A DNA stretch of 64,000 nucleotides from Verrucomicrobiia bacterium (GTDB taxonomy: Bacteria > Verrucomicrobiota > Verrucomicrobiia > Limisphaerales > JADLHS01). Every line of letters starts with the position of its first letter. The first letter of the stretch is position 1. The stretch spans positions 62,001-126,000 of the forward strand of contig JAHCLO010000014.1 of the NCBI GenBank assembly GCA_026125285.1, written 5' to 3'. The notes under the pieces are model-generated. The model saw only the letters and a program-made list of their open reading frames with translations, did no database searches and was not told the DNA's origin. Made by a program: the position numbers and the translations under genes. Shown here piece after piece: positions 8,838 to 18,801 of this stretch.

Positions 8838-9775
8838 CCGCGCCTCCTGCCGCGGCGCAGTTCAAAGAAACGTTGCAGCGCTTGGGCGAACGGTTCCGCC
8901 GTGCTGAGTCGCAAGGTGTCCACGCCGGCATGACCCAGCGCGCGGTCCAGGTCGGCCAGCCGTTGGGCATTGGTCTGCGCAAACTCTTGGCGCACGCCGG
9001 CCCGGGTCGAGTCCAGTTCCAGCAATTCGCCCGTCTCGGCATCTTCAATGGTCAGCAATCCCGCCGGCGGCAGCGTGCTTTCGCGCGGATCATGCAGATG
9101 CACGCACACTAGATCGTGTCGTGCGTTTGTGAGGCCGAGGTCATGCAGTGCGTCGCGTCGGTGCGGGCGGCCGGCCCGGAAGCCGTCGCTGGCCGGCATC
9201 TCGAAGCTGTGCAGAAAATCCGTCAGCAGAAACACAATCGCCCGACGATGCAGCACATGATTCAGGAACGTCAACGCCGCCGGGATGTCCGTACCGCGGT
9301 GCCGCGGAGCAAAGACCAACATTTCGCGGAGCAACCGCAGCAGGTGACGCCGGCCCTTGCGCGGCGGCACAAACAGTTCCACCCGGTCGGTGAACAACAA
9401 CAAAGCCACCTTGTCGCTGCTGCGCGCGGCGGAAAGCGCCAGCGTACCGGCAATCTCCGCTGCGAACTCCCGCTTGGTGCGCTCGGTCGAACCGAACGCG
9501 GACGACGCCGAAACATCCACCGCCAGCACCATCGTCAGTTCGCGCTCCTCGCGGAAACGTTTAACAAACGGGCGGCCCATGCGATTGCTGACGTTCCAGT
9601 CTATGTCCCGCACGTCGTCCCCCGGCATGTATTCGCGTAACTCCTCGAAGTCCATGCCGCGGCCCTTGAAATGGCTGAGATACGCGCCGACCATCGTGTC
9701 ATTCACAAGCCGGTTGGTGCGCACCTCCACGCGGCGGACAGATTCGAGCAGTTCGGTGATGGTCATGCCGGACAC
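8834..9775 (-). CDS. DUF58 domain protein (VWA-like) of Bat/MoxR operon
   Basis: A 313-residue soluble protein. The DUF58 signature GDDVRDIDWNVSNR lies at about residues 52-65 and is followed by a VWA-like fold with the metal-site motif DVSAS at 87-91. DUF58 proteins nearly always follow a MoxR-family ATPase, and here the moxR gene lies just upstream, separated only by the hicBA pair. It overlaps the DUF4381 gene by four bases. By family context it is probably a substrate or adaptor for the MoxR ATPase. Confidence 0.88.
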   Translation of the reverse strand: MSGMTITELLESVRRVEVRTNRLVNDTMVGAYLSHFKGRGMDFEELREYMPGDDVRDIDWNVSNRMGRPFVKRFREERELTMVLAVDVSASSAFGSTERTKREFAAEIAGTLALSAARSSDKVALLLFTDRVELFVPPRKGRRHLLRLLREMLVFAPRHRGTDIPAALTFLNHVLHRRAIVFLLTDFLHSFEMPASDGFRAGRPHRRDALHDLGLTNARHDLVCVHLHDPRESTLPPAGLLTIEDAETGELLELDSTRAGVRQEFAQTNAQRLADLDRALGHAGVDTLRLSTAEPFAQALQRFFELRRGRRRG

Positions 9776-9811
9776 AGTCTAAAGTCTAAAGTCCAAATCA
9801 CGGCAGGCATC

Positions 9812-10024
9812 TCAAAGCAGTTCCTTGAACTCCTCGATGCCCAGGCCCGCGTCGCGAACGATTGCGGCCATCGTGTAGGCATCCACCGGATTGTTGCGAG
9901 GCACGACGACATGCACTCCGCCTTTGGACATGAAGAGGTGTTTGCCCTGCCGGTCAATGCGGAAGCCCGCCTTTTCCAGCGCCTTCACGGCGCGCAGATG
10001 ATTGACGCCCGGAAGCTTAGGCAT
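9812..10024 (-). CDS. hicA: HicA-family mRNA interferase toxin
   Basis: A 70-residue protein of the HicA/YcfA double-stranded-RNA-binding-like family, starting MPKLPGVNHLRAVKALEKAG. It carries the conserved glycine/histidine strand with the catalytic His at about residue 29 (QGKHLFM) and ends with the VVPRNNPVDAYTMAAIVRDAGL pattern. HicA toxins cleave mRNA and are blocked by HicB. The gene follows hicB by four bases on the same strand. The pair sits inside the Bat operon between moxR and the DUF58 gene, which is unusual. Confidence 0.9.
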   Translation of the reverse strand: MPKLPGVNHLRAVKALEKAGFRIDRQGKHLFMSKGGVHVVVPRNNPVDAYTMAAIVRDAGLGIEEFKELL

Positions 10025-10028
10025 GTCG

Positions 10029-10235
10029 TTACGCGGCGGTCACTTCCAACTCGCGAATTTCGCAACGCAACTCGGGCGCGCCGTAGAGTTCCAGGTAACC
10101 TTGCATGGCATCACGGATGTTCTCAAGCGCTTCAGCAACCGTCGCGCCTTGGGAGTGGCAGCCGGGGAGTTCCGGACAACTGATGGACACACCCTCGGAG
10201 TGCTGCAACAGGGTGACGTGGAATTTGCTTTTCAT
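10029..10235 (-). CDS. hicB: HicB-family antitoxin
   Basis: A 68-residue protein with the HicB fold signature: VTLLQHSEGVSISCPELPGC followed by HSQGATVAEALENIRDAMQGYLE. It lacks a separate C-terminal helix-turn-helix extension, so it is the short form. Antitoxin precedes toxin, an arrangement also known for other hicBA loci. It lies 60 bases downstream of the moxR stop, so the pair could be expressed from the operon promoter, its own promoter, or both. Confidence 0.9.
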   Translation of the reverse strand: MKSKFHVTLLQHSEGVSISCPELPGCHSQGATVAEALENIRDAMQGYLELYGAPELRCEIRELEVTAA

Positions 10236-10294
10236 ATTGATCGCAGGTTACGCGGCGGGTTCGGGTTCGTCAACGTGCTCCGGGTTGACGGAGT

Positions 10295-11275
10295 TTAAGG
10301 CACCGGCACCGCATTAAACACCTTCTTGATGATCGCATCCGTTGTCACCGCTTGGGCCTCCGCTTCGTAGGTGAGGATGAGACGATGTCGTAACACGTCC
10401 GGGCCGATGCTTTTGACATCCTCGGGCGTGACGTAGGCCCGGCCCTGCAACAAGGCCCAGGCTTTGGCGGCCAGCGTGAGATAAATGGTCGCGCGCGGCG
10501 AGGCGCCGAACTGAATGAAATGTTTCACCTCCAGCTTGTATTTCTCCGGCCGGCGCGTGGCAAAGACCACGTGAACGATGTAGTCTCGCACTTTCTCGTC
10601 CACGTGAATCTGGTCCACCAGCTTGCGCGTACGCTGGATTTCTTCGAGCGCGATCACCGGCTTGACCGGAATGGCCGGCGCCGTGAACGCCATGCGGTCC
10701 AGAATCTTTCGTTCCTCCTCAAACGCCGGATAATCCAGCAACACCTTGAACATGAACCGGTCCACCTGCGCCTCCGGCAACGGATACGTGCCCTCCTGAT
10801 CAATCGGGTTCTCCGTGGCGAGCACCAGGAACGGCGAGGGCAGCGGCATCGTTTCGCCGCCGAGCGTGACCTGGCGTTCCTGCATCGCCTCGAGCAAGGC
10901 GGATTGCACCTTGGCCGGCGCACGATTGATTTCGTCGGCGAGCACGAAGTTGGCAAACACCGGCCCGCGCGTGGCGTGATACTTGCCGTCCTGCGGATTG
11001 TAAATGAGCGTGCCCACGATGTCGGCGGGCAACAGGTCCGGGGTGAATTGGATGCGATGAAACGTGGCTTGAATGGCGGCCGCCAGGGTGCGGGCGGACA
11101 TGGTCTTGGCCAGCCCGGGCACGCCTTCGAGGAGCACATGACCATTGGCCAGCAAGCCGACCAGGAGGCGGTCCACCAGCGGTTCCTGTCCGACAATCAC
11201 TTTCCCAATTTCACTGCGCAAAGTTCGAATCCACGTGGCGGTGGCTTGAACCTGTTCATTTAAGGCTGTGTTCAT
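10295..11275 (-). CDS. moxR: MoxR-family AAA+ ATPase
   Basis: A 326-residue ATPase with Walker A GVPGLAKT at residues 51-58 and Walker B LADEINRAP at about 112-120. Sensor and arginine-finger regions follow, with the typical C-terminal lid (SPRATIYLTLAAKAWALLQG). MoxR ATPases act as chaperones or activators of VWA/DUF58 partners, and this gene heads the leftward Bat operon, which encodes exactly those partners. The region between its start (11275) and the divergent lepB gene (11537) probably holds both promoters. Confidence 0.93.
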   Translation of the reverse strand: MNTALNEQVQATATWIRTLRSEIGKVIVGQEPLVDRLLVGLLANGHVLLEGVPGLAKTMSARTLAAAIQATFHRIQFTPDLLPADIVGTLIYNPQDGKYHATRGPVFANFVLADEINRAPAKVQSALLEAMQERQVTLGGETMPLPSPFLVLATENPIDQEGTYPLPEAQVDRFMFKVLLDYPAFEEERKILDRMAFTAPAIPVKPVIALEEIQRTRKLVDQIHVDEKVRDYIVHVVFATRRPEKYKLEVKHFIQFGASPRATIYLTLAAKAWALLQGRAYVTPEDVKSIGPDVLRHRLILTYEAEAQAVTTDAIIKKVFNAVPVP

Positions 11276-11536
11276 TCGCGTGGAATCTAGGGACGGAACG
11301 CGGGCAACTCAAGTTTTCCCCAAGGAAATGAGGTCCGGAGCATTGCCAATCGCCGCCGATGAATTCACCGTTGTCCCGCGCCGCCCCCAGACTACCGGAG
11401 GGACTGCTTCAACGCACAGCCCGCAAGGGTTTTCCCAGAGGGCGCACACCCGCGCAAACTGAAGTCGGGAAAATACCATCGCAACCACCGAATCAACTGG
11501 TTTGAACGGCAACGCTGCCCGCCGGTCAACTCAGCC

Positions 11537-12256
11537 ATGAAAGCGCCGCAAATTGCCTCTTCCGCTCCGATTCCACTTCGTGACCGCGCCCGCCAGTTTT
11601 GGCGCAATGAAATCCGCCCGCTGCTGATCCTGGCATTGGTCCTGTTCTCCATCCGCTCCTCGCTGGCGGATTGGAACGATGTGCCGACCGGTTCGATGCG
11701 TCCGACCATCATCGAAGGCGACCGCATTTTCGTGAACAAACTCGCCTACGACTTCAAAGTGCCGTTCCCGACATGGCGCATTGCGGAATGGGGCAATCCG
11801 CAGCGCGGCGACATCGTGGTCTTTTTCTCGCCGCACGATGGAACGCGTATGGTTAAGCGCGTTGTCGGCCTGCCGGGTGACACCATTGAACTCCGCAACA
11901 ACCAACTCGTCCTCAACGGCGCGCCGGTGGAATACCAGCCCATCGCCGAGGGATTGCTGCGTGACAATCCCGCTAACGAGCGCGAAGGCCGCGTTTTCGC
12001 CAGCGAAATGCTTCCCGGCCAGACGCACGCCGTCACCGGCAATCTCGCCGCGCCCGCGCCACGAACCTTCGCCCCCATTGTCGTGCCCGCCGGCGAATAC
12101 TTCATGATGGGCGACAATCGCGACGACAGCTTCGACTCCCGCTTCTACGGTTCAGTGAAGCGCGAGAAGATTGTAGGTCGTGCCACCATTGTGGTCCTCT
12201 CCTTAGACAAGAGCAATATTGGTTGCCGCGCAGTCATCGCTTCTTCTCACCGTTGA
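11537..12256 (+). CDS. lepB: Signal peptidase I
   Basis: A 239-residue S26 peptidase. It has one N-terminal membrane helix (about 27-42, LRPLLILALVLFSI type). The catalytic serine is Ser53 in TGSMRPTI and the general base is Lys107 in RMVKRVVGLPGD, followed by the C-terminal box MMGDNRDDSFDSR. It removes signal peptides from exported pre-proteins at the outer face of the inner membrane, fitting the many secreted proteins in this window. It is divergent from moxR. The length is in the normal range, with a modest insertion between the Lys box and the GDN box. Confidence 0.93.
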   Translation: MKAPQIASSAPIPLRDRARQFWRNEIRPLLILALVLFSIRSSLADWNDVPTGSMRPTIIEGDRIFVNKLAYDFKVPFPTWRIAEWGNPQRGDIVVFFSPHDGTRMVKRVVGLPGDTIELRNNQLVLNGAPVEYQPIAEGLLRDNPANEREGRVFASEMLPGQTHAVTGNLAAPAPRTFAPIVVPAGEYFMMGDNRDDSFDSRFYGSVKREKIVGRATIVVLSLDKSNIGCRAVIASSHR

Positions 12257-12322
12257 ATCACTCAGTTGAATAGTCTATCTGAGGCCATGCAGAGCGAGGA
12301 TTACGATGATGGGGCTAATACA

Positions 12323-12457
12323 CTATTCCACCAAGGGCCCCTTCGGATGGCTGCGCAGGCCGACTGGATAATCCTTGGCCGCCGGGCCGGTCAGTTCGAT
12401 GAGATCATCGCGCACAATGTTGCTGAAGGTGCCCTGCTGGAATTTGCGCACGACGAG
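12323..12457 (-). pseudogene. Possible remnant of an IS4-type transposase
   Basis: In one minus-strand frame, about 44 codons read VVRKFQQGTFSNIVRDDLIE then LTGPAAKDYP before a stop. The RDDLIELTG...KDYP pattern resembles the middle of IS4-family transposases found in Verrucomicrobiota. Neither the catalytic residues nor terminal repeats are present, so at most this is a scrap. In another frame the same DNA starts with an ATG overlapping the sulfatase stop (12513) and encodes about 40 residues with a signal-peptide-like start; I treat that as chance. Confidence 0.35.
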
Positions 12458-12509
12458 GCTGCTGGCGACAGCAGCAGCGCTGCGAGGAGAATCAGGAATT
12501 GGTGGCGGT

Positions 12510-14108
<1,599 letters not shown>

Positions 14109-14137
14109 GGTGGTGGGTTCTGGGTGGCTGGGTTATT

Positions 14138-14602
14138 TCATCGTTTGCGGCTGCGTTGACCCGTGAGCGCCGTGACGCGGTCGGGCGGTTCACACGATAT
14201 GAACCGTGTAGTTGACTTCGGCGAATACCCACGGGTTGAAACGCGGCGTTCATCCCACCGCTCTACGCGGAAATGCGCCTTCCAGGTCTGGTCCTGGCGA
14301 TGGTCGTTATCCTCGTCCTCGATTAAGGGCGTCGCGGCCACAACTTTCCATAACTTGCCCTCCTGGATTTCCAGATTTGCCACCCGGCTCTCGCCGGCCT
14401 TCAACGGATAAAGCTGGGCGGTTGGTTTCAGATTGCCGCGGTTCTCCGTGTAACGGGTGAAATGAATGGCGTCCTGACGAGCAACCTCAGGAATATCGGG
14501 CCGGTTCTGACGAGGCTTGGACCGCGCTGCCGGGCCGGCGCCTATCGGGGCGGCAAGCATGAGTACCCCGGTCACAGCGGCGAAGTGAAGAACCGGTTGC
14601 AT
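14138..14602 (-). pseudogene. N-terminal fragment of a secreted metallophosphatase-like protein, truncated and frameshifted
   Basis: From ATG 14602 the frame encodes a signal peptide (MQPVLHFAAVTGVLMLAAP) and a region starting RPDIPEVARQDAIHFTRYTE, with KPTAQLYPLKAGESR and TWKAHFRVERWD. That resembles the N-terminal beta-sandwich of alkaline-phosphatase-D/metallophosphoesterase-like secreted proteins of Verrucomicrobiota and Planctomycetota. After RVERWDERR the reading frame becomes incoherent, a neighbouring frame seems to continue the protein for some residues, and the whole catalytic domain is missing. I therefore call it a decayed gene. The family assignment is from memory of the N-terminal pattern. 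Confidence 0.5.
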
Positions 14603-14933
14603 GCCCTCAAGTATTCCCAGAAGCAAGGCGACGTCAAACTCGCGGTGTAAAATTCGACATTTATCCCGCCAGTCCCTCGCGCTTAACCGGGTCGGATGAC
14701 ACGAGCCTCGGCTCCAGTTCGTTGAGTTTCAACGAGGCGGCCCGAACTCAAACCACGAGCAGATCAGTTCTATAATTTGCTCTGCTTCGGACGGCTTGTG
14801 CAACGCACTGCCCGCTTTCCGTCCATTCAACGGTCTGACGGCCGTTTGCGCCAGCCGTTTTCACGCAAGAATACCACTCGGAAACGAAACTTGTCGCGGG
14901 CGGAGAATCTGAAAGAATCCACGCTATCCACTT
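14603..14933. other. Intergenic region upstream of the sugar isomerase gene
   Basis: No coding sequence supported. A TATAAT at 14771-14776 is a possible -10 element for the downstream rightward gene, but it lies about 160 bases upstream of the ATG and has no good -35 partner. Confidence 0.3.
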
Positions 14934-15998
14934 ATGAATACTCACAATCAAGCTGAACCTCCCAAATCCCCCGCTGCCGCCACGGAGCCCGCCAGAGTTG
15001 GCACCATCTCCCGCCGTGACGCCCTCAAAAGCACCCTCGCTGCCGTCGGCTTGTCCGCCTTGGCATTCGAGCCGACCGTAGCTGCCCAGACGCCTCGCCC
15101 GCCTGATGCCCGCCGTGGTTCGCCCAAGCGTTACGACATGAAAAAGTCCATCAACCTCTGGGCGTTTCCTTATCCGCAGCGGATGACGCTCCGCGAATGT
15201 CTCCAACTTGCCAAGGACGCGGGCTTCGAGGGCATCGAACTGAACTACGATCTCGACAACGATCTCTCGCCCAAATCCGGCGCGAAGGAATACCACGCCA
15301 TTCGGAAAATGGCCGACGAAATTGGAATTCAGATCAGCGGCCTTTGTTCGTTTCTGTTCTGGCCGTATCCGCTGACGAGCAACGACGCGGCAAAGCGGGA
15401 GCGCGGCATCGAGCTGGCCGGAAAGATCGCCTCGGCCGCGCATGACCTCGGCGTCGAAAATGTGCTGGTGGTTCCCGGCGCGGTGCATATTCCGTGGCGC
15501 GACGATCACGAGCCGGTGCCGAATGACGTTTGCGACCGCCGGGCGCGGGAAGCCGTGGGCCAACTCGCCAAACAAGCCGAGAAGCTGAAGGTTTTCCTGA
15601 ACATGGAGAACATTTTCTTCAACGGCTATCTGATGACGCCGATGGAAATGAACGCGTTTGTGGACAGCTTCAGCAGCGAGTATGTGCGCGTGCATTTCGA
15701 CACCGGCAACATCTCCATGTTCCAACATCCTGAACACTGGATTCCGATCCTCGGCCAGCGCACGAAGAACATTCACTTGAAGGAATTCACGAAAAAGGGA
15801 ACAGACTACTCGCTCGAAACGTTCCGCCCGTTGCTGGATGGCACGACCAATTGGCCCGCCGTCACGGAAGCACTCGATCAAACCGGCTATCGCGGGTTTC
15901 TCACCTTCGAGTATTTCCACCCGTACCCGCACTATCCCGAAGCGCTGATCCATCAGACTTCGGACTCGCTGGACCGGATTCTGGGACGCAAGGCATGA
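14934..15998 (+). CDS. Secreted sugar phosphate isomerase/epimerase-like TIM-barrel protein with Tat-type signal
   Basis: A 354-residue protein. Residues about 25-50 form a twin-arginine-like signal (ISRRDALKSTLAAVGLSAL). The rest is an AP-endonuclease-2/xylose-isomerase-like TIM barrel with LRECLQLAKDAGFEGIELN at the start, metal-ligand type residues in NMENIFF, VHFDTGN and HLKEF, and a final FLTFEYFHPYP strand. Family members isomerise or epimerise sugars, and exported Tat-type versions are abundant in Verrucomicrobiota and Planctomycetota. A long antisense frame here is a shadow. The gene stands alone between two sulfatase genes. Confidence 0.85.
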   Translation: MNTHNQAEPPKSPAAATEPARVGTISRRDALKSTLAAVGLSALAFEPTVAAQTPRPPDARRGSPKRYDMKKSINLWAFPYPQRMTLRECLQLAKDAGFEGIELNYDLDNDLSPKSGAKEYHAIRKMADEIGIQISGLCSFLFWPYPLTSNDAAKRERGIELAGKIASAAHDLGVENVLVVPGAVHIPWRDDHEPVPNDVCDRRAREAVGQLAKQAEKLKVFLNMENIFFNGYLMTPMEMNAFVDSFSSEYVRVHFDTGNISMFQHPEHWIPILGQRTKNIHLKEFTKKGTDYSLETFRPLLDGTTNWPAVTEALDQTGYRGFLTFEYFHPYPHYPEALIHQTSDSLDRILGRKA

Positions 15999-16019
15999 GC
16001 CGGAACGGTTGTTCACCTC

Positions 16020-16053
16020 GCTGCGACTGGTCTTGCGGACACAGTCGCGCTCC
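16020..16053 (-). repeat. GGAG-type palindromic repeat (REP-like)
   Basis: Read on the minus strand the element begins GGAGCGCGACTG and contains the complementary arms GCGACTG and CAGTCGC around a GTCCGCAAGAC-type loop. It lies in the gap between two genes. The 5' GGAG followed by a hairpin matches the usual REP layout. Confidence 0.55.
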
Positions 16054-16169
16054 GTTCCCGATTCGCGCTGGCGAACCTCGCCTTCACGCCGTCCGCAAAA
16101 CCCAACGGGATTGCTTCAGCCAATCGAGGCGCGCGTCTCGGCGGGCCGGCTTGGTGGAACTGTGAGCGA

Positions 16170-17537
16170 TCACCGAAGCTGCGGTGCGCCAGGTACGATG
16201 CCGGACTGGTGGCCTTTCACGGCTTGTTGAATTTGCGCAAGAGCATCGGCGTGATCGGCAGCCACGTTGCGTTTCTCGGATGGATCGCGCCCCAGATGGA
16301 AAAGCAGTGGTGGCTCGTGCGATTCCGGCTTGGGCTGGCCGTAGCCCGTTTGCGTTTTGAAATGCGCCTTCCACTCGCCGAGCCGGCAGGCGAAGAGTTG
16401 GTCGCCGCGATAGTAAAAGAACGGGCGCGGCGGGAGCGTTTTCGATTCAAAGAGCAACGGTGACAGGTCGGTGCCATCCAGCGTGAGGCCATCCGGAGCG
16501 GGCGTTCCGGCAAGGGCGAGCGCGGTGGGCAACAAGTCCATGGTGTGTGCGAGTTGAGGGGTGACGCCCGGTTTGATGCGGCCCGGCATCCACGCGATGC
16601 CCGGCACACGCATCCCGCCTTCCCAGGTGCTGCCCTTGCCGTCGCGCAACAAGCCGGCGCTGCCGCCCTGATCCCCCATGATGAGCCACGGGCCGTTGTC
16701 GCTGGTGAAGAAGACCAGCGTGTTCTCCGCAAGTTCGTGCCGCCGCAACGCCTCGAGAATCTCGCCGGTGCTCCAATCAATCTCCTCGACGGCATCGCCG
16801 TAAATGCCCGCGCGGCTTTTGCCCTTGAACGCGGGCGAAGCAAACATCGGTACGTGCGGGAAGGTGTGCGCGAAGTAGAGGAAGAATGGCCCGCCCTTTT
16901 TCTCCGTGATGAACTTCACCGCCTCATCGGTGTAGCGTTTCGTGAGCGTGGTTTGATCGGCGGGTTGCTCGACAATTTTGCCATCGCGCAGCAACGGCAC
17001 GTTCCAACCGTCGTGCGGCGGATTCGGCGAGCCGCTGCCGCCTTTGCCTTTCAGAATCTCCGCGCGGGCATCCATGTCGTTCGAGTACGGCAGACCGAAG
17101 CTGAAATCAAAACCCTGCTCGTTTGGCCGCGAGCCTTCGTGAATGCCGAGATGCCACTTGCCGATGTGCGCCGTGGCGTAGCCCGCCGGCTGGAGCGCCT
17201 CGGCGATGGTGATTTCCGCGGGCGGCAAACCGCCCTTCGAGTTCGGGAACAGCACCCGCCGGTTGCCGCACATGCCACTGCGGATGGGATAACGCCCCGT
17301 CAACAAGGCCGCGCGGCTGGGCGTGCAGACTTCCGCTGCCGAGTAGAAGTCCGTGAAGCGCAATCCTTCCGCCGCCATGCGGTCGAGGTTCGGCGTGCGG
17401 ATCACCGGTGACCCGTAGCTGCCGAGGTCGCCGTAGCCGAGGTCGTCGGCAAAGATGATGACGAGGTTGGGAGTGGAGCCAGCGAATGACGGGGGAAGCA
17501 AAAGCAACAAAGAAATCAGAACGTAGAATAGTTTCAT
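16170..17537 (-). CDS. Secreted arylsulfatase
   Basis: A 455-residue S1 sulfatase with signal peptide (MKLFYVLISLLLLLPPSFAG), metal ligands in FADDLGYGD and the formylglycine motif CTPSR (Cys71). The GKWHLG motif, a DNGPW metal site, and a C-terminal domain ending with a typical FHLGRDPSEKRNVA segment are also present. It is complete, unlike the sulfatase remnant just upstream. The spacing of 114 bases between its start and the remnant suggests the two were once tandem sulfatase genes. Substrate unknown. Confidence 0.92.
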   Translation of the reverse strand: MKLFYVLISLLLLLPPSFAGSTPNLVIIFADDLGYGDLGSYGSPVIRTPNLDRMAAEGLRFTDFYSAAEVCTPSRAALLTGRYPIRSGMCGNRRVLFPNSKGGLPPAEITIAEALQPAGYATAHIGKWHLGIHEGSRPNEQGFDFSFGLPYSNDMDARAEILKGKGGSGSPNPPHDGWNVPLLRDGKIVEQPADQTTLTKRYTDEAVKFITEKKGGPFFLYFAHTFPHVPMFASPAFKGKSRAGIYGDAVEEIDWSTGEILEALRRHELAENTLVFFTSDNGPWLIMGDQGGSAGLLRDGKGSTWEGGMRVPGIAWMPGRIKPGVTPQLAHTMDLLPTALALAGTPAPDGLTLDGTDLSPLLFESKTLPPRPFFYYRGDQLFACRLGEWKAHFKTQTGYGQPKPESHEPPLLFHLGRDPSEKRNVAADHADALAQIQQAVKGHQSGIVPGAPQLR

Positions 17538-17651
17538 GGCAGGGTGAGCAGCCGCTTCTCAAACTCGATTTCGTTTACCCGGCCAGCTTGAGCGCAGGGC
17601 ACGGTGAGGCAAAGCTTGAGAAGTGAGCCGGGGTTCAGGTTGGCAGAATAA

Positions 17652-18083
17652 TCATGGCGGGGTGCTTTCCGGCGCTCCAACCTTCGGTGACGGCAGTGCG
17701 TCGCTCCGCCTGGGTGCTGGCATTGGGGCGTTGATTTCCTTTCGCCAGGCGGCAAGGCGGGTGCGCAGATCATGGGCCTTCCCCGGAAGCCGGGCGGCCA
17801 GGTCGGTGGTTTCGCCGATGTCGTCGCGTAGATGGTAAAGTTCAACGCGGCCAGTCTCGAAGAACTCCAGCAGTTTGAAATCGCCGGCGTGGATGGCTCC
17901 AACCGGCGTCGTGCGCCAGCGCTTTGCATGAACCTACGATTCAAGGTATCCGGGGAAGTGCCAGTAAATCGCCTCGCGTGAAAGTGGTTGCGACGGGTTT
18001 TTCAACAACCACACAAAGCTCACACCATCGAGCGGGTGATCATCTCGCCGACGCGACGCCAATTCTGCGCTTGGCAATCCCGC
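17652..18083 (-). pseudogene. C-terminal remnant of a third sulfatase, with in-frame amber stop
   Basis: One minus-strand frame reads DDHPLDGVSFVWLLKN, REAIYWHFPGYLES, then a TAG at 17936-17934, then RWRTTPVGAIHAGDFKLLEF, RVELYHLRDDIGETTDLAAR and APMPAPRRSDALPSP before a TGA at 17654-17652. This is the conserved last quarter of arylsulfatases of the IYWHFPGY..RWRTTP type. The N-terminal catalytic part is absent and the DUF1080 gene begins at 18109. The remnant stays in one frame apart from the TAG, so decay is recent or mild. Confidence 0.75.
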
Positions 18084-18108
18084 CGGAAGTATGCTGGACT
18101 GCGCCCGG

Positions 18109-18798
18109 ATGAAAACGATTTTTTCTCTCTCACTCATCGGGACGCTGGCATTGGCTCTCTTCACCGGCTGCAACACGCCGCAGAAACATTCCAGCAAGGG
18201 CACAATTGAATTGTTCAATGGCAAGGACCTCCTCGGCTGGACACACGTACTGGCCGAACCGGACGTTTCGCGCGACGCAGTCTGGTCCGTGCGCGACGGT
18301 TTACTCGTCTGCAAGGGCACGCCGCTGGGGGTGCTCCATACGGAACGCGCGTTCCAGAATTTCATCCTAGTGGTGGAATACCGTTGGGCGCCCGGCACCA
18401 AGCCCGGCAACAACGGAATCCTTACGCGCATCAACGGCCCGGCTCGTCCGCTGCCGCGCTGCGCCGAGGTCCAACTCATGCACGGCAACGCGGGTGACGT
18501 GTTGGGCTTGCAGGGCATGATGGTGGCCGGCGGTCAGCCGCGTTATTTCGAGGTGATGAACCACGCGGTGGCTGGCGACATTCGCGGTGTCAGGAAACTC
18601 TCCGATGCCGAACGCCCCGGCGGCGAATGGAACCGCATGGAGGTCGTTGCCCGCGGTGACAACTACAAGATTTCGCTCAACGGCATTGAGATCAATCAGG
18701 CAACGGGTGTTGAAGTGCTGGCCGGTCCTGTCGGCGTGCAATCCGAGGGCGGTGAAATCCACTTTCGGCGCGTGGCTCTGACTCCGTTGGGTGACTAA
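18109..18798 (+). CDS. DUF1080 (3-keto-disaccharide hydrolase-like) lipoprotein
   Basis: Start set at the ATG at 18109 (MKTIFSLSLIGTLALALFTG) because it gives a clean lipoprotein signal with Cys21 as the lipidated residue; an ATG 18 bases upstream is less likely. The 229-residue protein has the DUF1080 fold: GTIELFNGKDLLGWTH, then WSVRDGLLVCKG, NNGILTRI and WNRMEVVARGDNYKISLNG. The family belongs to the concanavalin-like jelly rolls, and some members hydrolyse 3-keto-glucosides. It is followed by the penicillin-acylase gene after three bases, so the two are probably co-transcribed. Confidence 0.88.
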   Translation: MKTIFSLSLIGTLALALFTGCNTPQKHSSKGTIELFNGKDLLGWTHVLAEPDVSRDAVWSVRDGLLVCKGTPLGVLHTERAFQNFILVVEYRWAPGTKPGNNGILTRINGPARPLPRCAEVQLMHGNAGDVLGLQGMMVAGGQPRYFEVMNHAVAGDIRGVRKLSDAERPGGEWNRMEVVARGDNYKISLNGIEINQATGVEVLAGPVGVQSEGGEIHFRRVALTPLGD

Positions 18799-18801
18799 AC
18801 G

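Noticed and set aside
14748..16016. Long minus-strand frame of 422 codons
   Set aside because: It is antisense to the sugar isomerase gene, whose Tat-type signal and TIM-barrel motifs are clear; the antisense product has no recognisable features.
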